DNA from: Glandiceps talaboti
Lineage: Eukaryota > Hemichordata > Enteropneusta > Spengelidae
Direction: 5' to 3'
Length of the DNA stretch: 64,000 nucleotides
NCBI RefSeq assembly: GCF_964340395.1
Contig: NC_135559.1
Location: 10,603,759-10,667,758 of the forward strand
Shown: positions 54,544 through 64,000 of the stretch, in pieces
Numbering within the stretch: the stretch's first letter is position 1
Layout: every line of letters starts with the position of its first letter
Made by a program: the position numbers and the translations under genes
The notes under the pieces: generated by a model
What the model was told of the DNA's origin: nothing
The model's database searches: none
The model's input: the letters and a program-made list of their open reading frames with translations, nothing else

Positions 54544-54622
54544 TTATTTCAACAACATATCAATTGCCACAAGACCGTGCTACAGCGACAAAATCAACAC
54601 CAAGAACAACACTGTACCCTTG
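54544..54622 (+). CDS. Candidate Thr-rich linker exon after the 54.1-kb exon
   Basis: Acceptor tccttggcag and donor gtatgt bound a 79-base segment. In phase 1, as required by the preceding exon, it reads ISTTYQLPQDRATATKSTPR and TTLYP. Thr-rich linkers commonly follow extracellular modules. Short, so weak on its own; the phase match is the main support. Confidence 0.33.
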
Positions 54623-55238
54623 GTATGTTCAATGCATTAATAGCCAATAATGCATATAACATTGAGCGAGACCTCTGAAGGTAATCGCCACTGAAAAAAA
54701 GTACACTTAAATGCATTCAAAAGTCGTGTTGGACTATATTCACCTTCATAAGAATGACTTTGTTTATATATCGGCTTTAAACCCGCGATCATCTTGCTTT
54801 AAAATGGCTTGGTAACCACATGAATAATTAGTGTTCATTAGGAGTGGTCCGACGAAAGAAATAGCATAGTTTGATCGATGTATATTTAATTTGCGCTATC
54901 GATGGCAGCATGATAAGGTAGGAAATTAGGACAATTGTCCAACCCCTCTGTGATGATGGGACTATCTCAGACTCAATTGTCTTTGAACGTTGGCATATGT
55001 CACAGGAAGTATTTCTTGTAGCTAGTACGTCTTGCATGTACATGTAATGCCACATGCAATCGTTCCATAGATAAGTATACCGGGCTACTATATCATCAAT
55101 CACATCAACGCTTGATACGATGAACTCACCACAATCAAGTATCTGATAACCTTGTGTACCCAACGTCTATAATTCAGATCAAAGCTACTTCATAATGCAC
55201 AATTCACGTATTCTACTGTAAAAGTACATCAAAACAAC

Positions 55239-55382
55239 GTATGTATGTATGTATGTATGTATGTATGTATGTATGTATGCATGTATGTATGTATGTATGT
55301 ATGTATGTATGTATGTATGTATGTATGTATGTATGCATGTGTGCATGTAGGTAGATATGTAGTTAAGTAGGTGGGTATATAT
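55239..55382. repeat. (GTAT)n microsatellite
   Basis: GTAT array with a few GCAT units, fading into variants at the right edge. Confidence 0.96.
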
Positions 55383-55933
55383 GTATGAGCACATGTTTGT
55401 TACTACAACGCTTTCTAACAGATTGGAACTGACAAACGATCGACTTGATATTTATCGGCGGAATCTCAAGAAACCTGTATAAATATCTTGACAATTTCTC
55501 TATAACTGTTTGATGTCAAACGGTTTATGATTATTTTTCATCACCTCATCTTCTGTCAATTTGCAGCTGTTACTGAGATTGAACTATGTTTATGTCTTTT
55601 CTTGCAAGCTTGGTGGTAAGTCCTGTAGTCGTGGTGTGTCAAGAATTATGTTCGAAATCTGTTAAATTAAGCATGTTATTTGACCTTTATTGACTGTTGG
55701 ATGATGTTTATGGCGTGTTTTTAGTTTTACGGAGTACTTTGGTAGTAGGCAACAACGCGTGTTTTGAAACAAGATTGGAATATCAACACAATTTGATTAA
55801 CTCATATTAGTATCTGATGTCATTCATTTATCATCAGACTGTGTTACTACTGGACGGTAGCAAACATTCCTTCGTCGTATTTGAGACTCTTGTATGAGTT
55901 CAGAACTTTTACCACTAACCAGTAAATGGCCAT

Positions 55934-56192
55934 ATATACAAACAAACAAACAAACAAACAAACAAGCTGACACAGATAGACAGACAGACAGAAAGACAGA
56001 CAGACAGACAGGTAGGTAGGCTGGCAGGCAAACAAACAAACAAACAAACAAACAAACAAACAAACAAACAAACAAACAAACAAAACACAAACAAATAAAA
56101 CACAAACAAACAAACAAACAAACAAACAAACAAACAAACAAACAAACGAACGAACAAACAGACAAACAGACAAACAGACAAACAAACAAACA
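55934..56192. repeat. (AAAC)n / (AGAC)n microsatellite
   Basis: Alternating AAAC, AGAC and GGTA/GGCA tetramers over about 260 bases. The Cys/Val/Leu-rich open frames on the minus strand are repeat artefacts. Confidence 0.96.
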
Positions 56193-56679
56193 AAATGTGA
56201 GTCGAATACATAGATCAAGATAACCCGATAGCGCGGATCAAGGCAAATTACAAAAGTATAAAGTGTAAAGTATACCAAACCATCGTAACACATGCAAAAC
56301 ATGCAACAAAAGGAAACCAAAAACATCACAGTATCCACTAAAAGCACACCGTAACAAATCACATTGATAAAACTCAAAGTGGTGACTTCTGCTGAAAAAT
56401 GAATTGTTTTTTTATTTGTTGTGTTGTCTATAGCAATCATGATGGGCTCGGGTGAGCCTTTTTATTGAAAACTGATATGAAGTAAGTATCTCTTTACCTG
56501 GGTCTAAATGGGTATAAAGGCTCACTTCTAACATAGAAAATAGTGGAATATGCTATCATTGCTGACAATGCTTCTAGCGACGTACGTTGAACGCACCGCA
56601 CGGACCTACAGTGACAGTGAGGAGTGACTTGCAGTGCATACTCTATTTTTAGCTTTATAGTATCTGACCCCCTGAAGGG

Positions 56680-56802
56680 TCATCAAAAATTGCATCTACG
56701 ACGGTATTTCACGTCGTTGTGCGGGGTATTGGGGTAAGTTTTCAACTAGCAATAATCACGCCTCGGATGGACCTCATTGGCTATGATATCGCCCCTGCGC
56801 AA
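56680..56802 (+). repeat. Dispersed ~120-bp repeat, copy A
   Basis: About 97% identical to the reverse complement of 63155-63275 (four differences seen by eye), while the flanks differ. In one frame both copies encode YDGISRRCAGYWGKFSTSN followed by HASDGPHWL and a stop. Origin unknown. Confidence 0.8.
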
Positions 56803-57611
56803 AGATAACCTCTATGTGGTTTGTTCGTCTATACGTAGTTGAGTCATATAAACACGACTACGGTTTACTAGGAACGTTTACTGTACGTATGCTTTTGTAA
56901 TTAGCATAACAATAGATGGATAAACAAAGTGTCCTTCATCGTTATGTCTAGGTCGCATTGCTACTCCCACAAACACCAATGTTTCCATAGACAGACCCTC
57001 TTTTCAGCTATAGTCCTTTGTTTTGTATGTTTTACATATGTACAGATAATTTATGTAAGGTATTTGGAATTCCAAAACGAATGGACGAGAAGAATTTACG
57101 CGTGTAGGTTTTTTTTTTTACCCTTAACCAAAGTATGTGAACAAAGATAATTGATTTAACGGGTGACAAAACAAACCTGAAGGACATTGAGCCAAACTTT
57201 ATACGTCACAAAGACGTTTTGAGGGAGAAAATCCCTCACAATCATTTTATCGACATGTCCTAATAACGGCACGCTGTAGGCATAGCGGTCTGAGATTTGG
57301 GTCAGGTGACGTGTATGGTACATAGTCAGTCTTATTTTTCAATTTTCCAGAACTCATACTTGTGATTTGTATTTTTGGTTGATCAGAATTTATTTTTCAT
57401 CTTGTATTAGAGGAAACGTGTACCCTGTTTGAGTCTGTGCGACAGATACTTCAATGAAGGGAGGGTATGTATTTAGTATTTCTTGAATTGACACGCAAAC
57501 GAAATAATTAGACATAATGGTGAGTGGTGGCGATATATACAAATACGATGCGTACGCAGCTTGAATCAACAGAACGACACGACGTGGCTTGTGGAGAGCC
57601 TGAGGAGCGAA

Positions 57612-57935
57612 CACAGGCATTTGTTTCCCGAGTTATGTCTCAGAATATTTATATCAGAATACAATGAAATGTCGATAATATTGTTAATATTGACGTAGTC
57701 AGCCAACTATATATGGAAGGGGTAAAATTACACTTGTTTCTGTGATCGCGCAGGTTCACTCACTGCTAAAGAAGACATTTCGCGGTGAGGAACCTGCGCG
57801 ATCACAGAAACAAGTGTAATTTTACCCCTTTCGTATGTAGTTGGTTATGTACGTCAGTATTAATGATATAATCGACATTTTATTGTATTCTGATAGAAAT
57901 ATTCTGAGAAATAACTCGGGAAACAAATGCCTGTG
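57612..57935. mobile_element. Foldback element, ~324 bp, long inverted arms
   Basis: The arms meet at a central hairpin in which GGGGTAAAATTACACTTGTT onward to GCGCAGGTTC is mirrored perfectly. The outer arms (ACAGGCATTTGTTTCCCGAG) match less well. No ORF. A MITE-like or hairpin-derived element. Confidence 0.75.
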
Positions 57936-58402
57936 GGGAGCGAAGTTGCCGCGGAGCATTCAGTAACTACAAAGGGGGGGGGGGATCAGGCCGGGGCTGT
58001 TGCGTAAAATATGACCATGTTATAAACTCATTATCTGAGCTGAAGGTCACAAACTCCTAAAGAATAGACAGGCACCCTCCTCGTTGACGGGACTGTTGTC
58101 AACATCGCCTCATTATTATCCCTTATATCGTATCCAACTGATTTACTCCTGTGAAACCCACTTCTCTCCTCACATCACAACTGGGAGTTAATTGAAAACA
58201 TGATTGTTAGCAGCGATTTCATTGATATGGGCTGATATTATGATATCTAACCATGACCCAAACTCTTCCCCTTAACCCAAATGGCAGCAATATGGGAACC
58301 GGTAGCAGCGAGCGATCGGAGTGGCAAAACAACCCCATAATACAAAGTTGGACAACATAATTACGAGTCAAAGTAAAACGTGACCCTCCCATTTTCTAAC
58401 AC

Positions 58403-58434
58403 CCCCCCCCCCTTCAAAGCCACCCCCCCCCCTC
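58403..58434. repeat. Poly(C) tracts
   Basis: Two C runs of about ten bases (ACACCCCCCCCCC and CCACCCCCCCCCC types) close together. Confidence 0.85.
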
Positions 58435-59613
58435 AGCTGCCCTCCGTCCATTTAATTCCCCTTGTAAATACTGAATGTTCCCTATAACCCGGTTATTGAA
58501 TCCACTGTATGTACATTGTATGGCCACAGATGATAAATGCGTAAAGCTGGAGAATCCGGGGAAAATGTGTCACATCCCTTTGCGCAATAAATTGATCTCT
58601 CGTAATCAGAACTCGGATGCCAAAATTGGTCAAAAAAGACACGTTTCCCGGTATTCTTTGAAAGGATAGTTAACCGTTTTTCGATCATGTTCATCCTGTA
58701 TATTTAGAAAAACACCCTCTAACCACCAGAATATGGAGAAACGTAAAACGTGAACGCTTTCTTTCGTCTTTTTTTCAATTTGTTCTCATACTTGAAGTAA
58801 TTACAATCTTTTCCATACAACCAAATCAAGCAAAGGAACAAACTTTCTCAGAAAACTGATACCGCCGCCGACGGAGGGCCTAATTGTCGACATACGTGAA
58901 ATAGTTATTGGAAACCCCTGACCACTGGCAGGTCAGTGCACTAATGTGCATGTGTTCGTCTTTAATTTTGCGCTATTTTCTACTTGTTTACGTTCAGAAA
59001 TGATGCTTATATGCAGTAGGCATGTAGTCAATTACATGTATATATGTCATAGTTCATTGACTTAGATAAGATAAACCAAACTACACTGTAATTGCGAGAT
59101 AAAATATATCAGGAAATATAATGTATATATACAAACAAAATGTAGACTTTCATTTTTAAGAGGGGATATGAATGTTAATCCGGAAGGAGCCTGACATTTG
59201 AACGTTTAGCGTCAACTTTGCAATTCAAAAATGAACGTTCCATTTCAAACAATTAACCGACATTTCAATAAATTTCAAGAATAAACCAAAACCTGGTTGC
59301 AACTATACATTCTATGACAACACACGTCGTCGTGTGCCGGGAACGGAAGTGTTTGGCTTGTTTACGACTGCGGGTTAAGTTATTCATGCTATGTACATTG
59401 TATATGGGAAAAGTGGGAATGCTAAAATGAACACAGCTGCACCAAAATCACCACATTTTAGGTAGGTTGTGTGTAAACGTGGGAACTCCATGAGTACGGT
59501 AATCGGAAGTTTTTTTTTCTATATTTGTCGACCACCCGTGTGTGTGGTAAAATACTAGTGTTTGAATAAAAACAATGGATATAATAAATTCTTAGCTATA
59601 GTATAGTACTGGC

Positions 59614-59986
59614 TAGGTCTAACAAGAAACGTTGTGTGGTTCCGATTACGCTCAGTTTTAGAATACGTGGGGTAGGTAGATTTTTTTAACTGATTTTTTT
59701 TCATATGTGAATGTCTCGTTCAGGTAGTTATGTTTTCCATTGTTTTCCATATGGTCTCTGTGTTATTGGTTTCTTGTCATCAGATGTACAGCCATTACAG
59801 ATTGGAAGAACAGTTTTATATTGTCTTTTCTAGTTGATGTCAGTTTCGGTGTCCGCTCTTCCTTGCGAGAATTCACAATTTTCTTGATTTTTTTCTCGAA
59901 TACGGAAAAAAAAGTTTAGGGTCAGCGTGAAAAACTAGATGGGACCGTCGGGTAACCGGAACCAAACATTTGTTTATTAGACCCTA
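59614..59986 (+). mobile_element. MITE family A, copy 2
   Basis: The left end TAGGTCTAACAAGAAACG runs to TGGTTCCGATTACGC. The right end GTAACCGGAACCAAACA runs to TTAGACCCTA. The ends are imperfect inverted repeats of about 36 bases starting with TA. The body shares GATGTACAGCCATTAC and CAGATTGGAAGAACAG with the other copies. No ORF. Confidence 0.75.
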
Positions 59987-61163
59987 CGTATACGTCGCTG
60001 AAAATATGTGCCACGCTAGGGATCGTACGTACCTGTTCTACTACTACGATGGCTATCGTTCTCACGGGTACAGAGCTATAGAGACTTAGCTAGGATCAGT
60101 GGAAAGAGATCGATTACTTGATCTTCTGAAGAGCTGTGTAAACTTGTACTCAACTATCTTAAGTATAGTTGTATAGTTGAGAGTGTCAGTATGAGACTTG
60201 TTTGGTATTTTAGAGGGCATTGTAACGATGTGTTTACGGGTACTTGGTTGATTTTACTGTTGTCGCTGTAGTTAGTATATAGCTGTTATATTAGCAGTCC
60301 TACACATGTACAACACGCATGCCATGTGTAGAAGAATGCTTTAATGGAATGACCGCCATATGTACTTTTCTGCGGTGTACTGTGTAAATTTTGCAAGCAA
60401 CTAAAGATCAAATAGTCGTTTATTCTGTGCTTTAGGCCACTGGCAAATAAAAAATGTGTTTCCGATGACCTGACCGACACTAGCTCAAGCCTCCGACCCT
60501 AAACGTTTTTTAAAACCTTTAAAACACAAAGATAAGAACTTCTTTGTCTTCTTGGCCTTCATGCATGTCTGTTTTCTTTCCCCAGTGATGTCTGTACATA
60601 TTTCACCAACCTATCACAGAAGGGTATTCTGACCGACATTTTGTTTGTTTTTATATGAAAGCCATGGCAATATTTTTTCACAAATAAAAACAATTTAAAA
60701 AAAATATGTAAAAAATAAAACAATGTAAAATAAAATCCCGACCTACCTATCCATTGTGTGTATGGGGGGGGGGGCATGTTATCGGAAACACACAAGTATA
60801 TTTTTTTTCGCCATAGGGTCTATTCTTCAAGTCACATCTGATTCTAGATTTCAGTTACGAAATAAACCTTCCATCTACATTGGATAATATTTGTCCTTTT
60901 TGCCGATCCGAAACGTAGTAATAAAAGGTTTTAAATTCAACCTTATTGAAAGCAAGTTACTGTCATGTTATATTGAACTCGTAAAATTTATATTTCAAAT
61001 TTGATTTTTTGCTAAAATTATCAATTGTTGTCACGTAATTTCTAGTGGAAGGGAGAGGCAAACTACATTGTTGTACTGCATTGATTTAATAAGTTTATTA
61101 TTAAAAGAACCCTTTATCCAGCTGCAGTCTTGTCACGATAATAATCAATGTACCATTCTATAA

Positions 61164-61542
61164 TAAGGCGTAAACAAAATTTGTGTTGTTCCGATTACAT
61201 TTAATTTTAAAATAGGTGGGGTAGGTAGATTTTTTATTCTATTTTATTATATATTTTTTTCATGTGAGAGTGTCTAGTTCAGGTTTTCCATTCTTTTCCA
61301 AATGGTCTATGTGTTGTTTATTTCTTCCTATTAGATGTACAGCCATTACGTACAGATTGGAAGAATAGTTTTATATTGTCTTTTTAAGTTGATGTCAGTT
61401 TCTATTTCTTGCGAGACTTCACGATTTTCGCAATTTTATTATTATTTTTCTCGAACACGTTAAAAAAAAACGTTTAGGGCCGGCGTGAAAAACTAGGTGG
61501 CGTCGGGTAACCGGAACCAAACAACTGTTTTTATTTGGCCTA
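61164..61542 (+). mobile_element. MITE family A, copy 3
   Basis: Same orientation as copy 2 and only about 1.2 kb away. It shares TTCCGATTAC at the left, GATGTACAGCCATTACG in the body and GGTAACCGGAACCAAACAA at the right, diverging mainly in the T-rich parts. Confidence 0.75.
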
Positions 61543-62285
61543 TACTGTACGTCATATTTGTGAAGTTCAATTATGGCCCCAGTGCATTGGAAATTCAGAT
61601 GTTAGGTACTGTTGGTGTTTTCATTTGATTTTTACAAACTAGGCACTGACTTTAGGTTCAAATATTGTAGAGGGCAGTGGACCGACTGTATTCCATAGTA
61701 TCCACACTATAGCACATGTCGCTTGGATTGAGCATTTGGGTTTTATACCATTGACGGATACGGACTATCTAATAATGTTACTACGTATAAGCGTATACGC
61801 TATGCATGCTCGCTTGATACTTTTTTCTCTATATACTACATATTTTTGTATCCATCCATACAAGTAACGTCTTTTATATTCGTAACATTATATTTTAAAG
61901 TATCCACGTCCCCATGCCATACAAGCAAGATTACACGTCCCCTATGGCTATGCACTAGAGAGATAGGGCTCAAATAACAATTCTGTTGGTTTCTGTGGTT
62001 ACGGGTTAAGGCTACGTGACACCACTAATGAACTGTAGTCTCATGTGACTTGAAGGTTAAAGATGAGAATAGAGTAAGCCTCATGAACTTAGCTCATATC
62101 GTCTGCAGTGCTATAAGATGACACTATTCTACATGTGCCCCAAAGTTCACTGCAATTTGGTTCTTGGGTCACGGGAATTAGTTACACTACAAATTCTAGC
62201 AGGCGTACTTGTATAGTTGTGATAGCACTGTGGCAACATTCAGAGTGTCACACTGCATAATGGAACATTCAGGTTGCATAGAATC

Positions 62286-62424
62286 ACAAACACCAACACC
62301 AGCACCAACACCAACACCAACACAAACACAAACACAAACACAAACACAAACACAAACACAAACACAAACACAAACACAAACACAAACACAAACACAAACA
62401 CAAACACAAACACAAACACAAACA
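62286..62424. repeat. (CAAACA)n hexanucleotide repeat
   Basis: CACCAA/CACCAG units at the left pass into about 18 perfect ACAAAC units. Confidence 0.97.
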
Positions 62425-63154
62425 AACATTGTAATCTGAAAATCGATTGTATGGATATGGTTTACCAATATTCATGTGGATGAATTTTCACTTGAAGATG
62501 TAACGAATACTGGTGTTACACTGTGCTACAGCACTGTAACAGCCCAGCTATACATAAGTGGTGGTGTTACTTCACCTCCCAATAGTATCATATTTACCAT
62601 GGGATTCACCATGTCACATTCGTGGTTGACCGCGTATAAAGGAAGTAAAAAATTCAAAATCTCGATTGAAGTCACCACGTGCTCTTTTGACAAAACCGGA
62701 CATCCCTGTTGAAAATTTGTGCTATTATAAAATCAAAACCTGTTCAAGCATACTTTCGCATTTTTGTAAAAAACAAACAAACAAAGTTCACATTATACCC
62801 AACGTATATCAGACGGTCAAGTACCTACCCCTCTGTGAGTTGTTTTCGATTTCATTAACACGTTATAACTTGCGAATTCATATTGACGGTTCTATAAAAA
62901 ATATAAATTATTTGATAATATAAAATGTGTTGATTTCATTCATTTTCATGACAAATATCAATGGAGCGTAGTACACACCTACATTATTAATTAATCAACA
63001 TCATTTGCAAAACAATGTTAAAATTAAAACACTTGTACAATAACAGACACATTTCGTTGACGTAATCAAACGTTGCCGATACGTTGTTTTCAACCGTTAG
63101 GTGCTTTTCATTCATACCCAAGATATCCCAAAACGTGTCAGTTCATTGTTATTC

Positions 63155-63275
63155 TTGCGCAGAGGCGATATCATAGCCAATGAGGTCCATCCGAGGCGTG
63201 ATAATTGCTAGTTGAAAACTTACCCCAATACCCTGCACAACGACGTGAAATACCGTCGTAGCTGCAATTTTTGAC
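63155..63275 (-). repeat. Dispersed ~120-bp repeat, copy B
   Basis: Reverse-complement partner of 56680-56802. The open frame through it on the minus strand ends in the same HASDGPHWL and stop. Confidence 0.8.
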
Positions 63276-63838
63276 GGCCTTTACGAAGGCCTGGTTACTA
63301 AATGCTAAGATTAGGAAACAATTCCTGTTCCGAGGACGAAGGGTGGGAAATACAAAAATTCGGGTGTTCCGTCTGCGAAACTTCCTCCCGTACATAATTC
63401 CTCCCACACTCTCCACATGTGTCCCGAATTTTGTTATTTCCTAATTTAGTTTGTTTTTATATTTGGCGGGATTGGTACTTGTTCCCATCCGTATTTCGTT
63501 TAATGTAATGTGGACACACCCCACCCAACCCCAGGCTATGTTACGACGTACATCATGTACTACTATAGATATGTATATACTACCTAACCCAACCCCTAGA
63601 CTATGTTACAACATACTAGTATATTATACTTTCTGATATTATGTTAATGGCCGGAAACGAATTCTCCATCATAATTTACTCTTTTTATATTATATTACAC
63701 TTTCCCTGGCTTTGCACTCAGCTGTCTTATAATAAATTAATGGCGGAACTTTTCTTGAGACCCTGAATTTTCTATTTAAAAAATCACGGCACAATTTCAT
63801 AATTAGTTTTTGATGTTTAATTTCGTATTGTGTTGAAA

Positions 63839-63903
63839 CACATACATACATACATACATACATACATACATACATACATACATACATACATACATACATA
63901 CAT

Positions 63904-63934
<31 letters not shown>

Positions 63935-64000
63935 TTCATACATACATACATACATACATGCATACATACATACATACATACACACACACATACATACATA
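63839..64000. repeat. (CATA)n microsatellite, runs out of the window
   Basis: CATA array with two short CACA interruptions, continuing to the last base. Confidence 0.97.

Larger units (their letters stand above)
49739..64000. other. Upstream flank, mostly non-coding
   Basis: This 14-kb flank lies upstream of the chimeric receptor. Apart from the candidate exons at 54071-54622 and the repeats listed separately, I see no gene. Stretches such as 50.3-51.0, 55.4-55.9 and 58.1-59.6 kb hold nothing I can name. Confidence 0.5.

Noticed and set aside
55847-56440. 197-codon Cys/Val/Phe-rich minus-strand frame
   Set aside because: Most of it is the (AAAC)n microsatellite read in reverse; same reasoning for the frames over the GTAT, GA, CATA and ATTCT arrays.

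Overview
This is eukaryotic DNA from a bilaterian invertebrate, probably a marine one. The evidence is intron-rich genes with consensus GT-AG junctions, AT-rich spacers, very dense microsatellites (most spans of a few kb carry a long simple repeat), foldback MITE-like elements, a tRNA-derived SINE, and extracellular proteins built from LDLa, YWTD, EGF, HYR, sushi and GCC2/GCC3 modules. The exact phylum cannot be read from the window. No bacterial-type operons, rRNA genes, tRNA genes or CRISPR arrays were seen.

Layout. (1) 67-3760, plus strand: the last five coding exons of an LDL-receptor-related membrane protein. They encode YWTD beta-propeller blades, a Thr/Lys-rich stalk, one transmembrane segment and a 76-residue tail with an NPVY endocytosis-type motif. 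The 5' part lies outside the window. (2) 3761-8369: tail-to-tail spacer with a palindromic element, a degenerate minisatellite and an AT array. (3) 8370-49738, minus strand: a complete gene that I assembled by hand into 21 coding exons, with every intron phase compatible. It encodes 1757 residues: signal peptide, LDLa, YWTD propeller, EGF, second YWTD propeller, truncated EGF, Thr-rich mucin segment, HYR, sushi, a SVEP1-like linker with two furin-type sites, two GCC2/GCC3 cysteine-rich modules, a transmembrane helix and a tail of about 300 residues. Its first intron is about 22.6 kb and holds only repeats as far as I can see. (4) 49739-64000: upstream flank, mostly non-coding, with two candidate exons of an unidentified plus-strand gene near 54.1-54.6 kb and several interspersed repeats.

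How the genes relate. The two receptors converge on each other, are both YWTD proteins, and both have a phase-2 intron directly after a Cys-Arg at the cytoplasmic end of the transmembrane helix. This suggests descent from a common ancestor by inverted duplication, after which the minus-strand gene carries (gained or kept) a SVEP1-like HYR-sushi-GCC2/GCC3 block. The plus-strand protein has a classical internalisation motif and the minus-strand protein does not, so they may handle ligands differently.

Non-coding highlights are a candidate hammerhead ribozyme core between AT arrays at 15.4 kb, a three-copy MITE family, a perfect 102-bp inverted repeat at 37.6-38.0 kb, a foldback element 11 bp from a splice donor at 20.8 kb, and a 120-bp dispersed sequence present twice at about 97% identity. 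All calls come from reading the sequence; no homology search was run.
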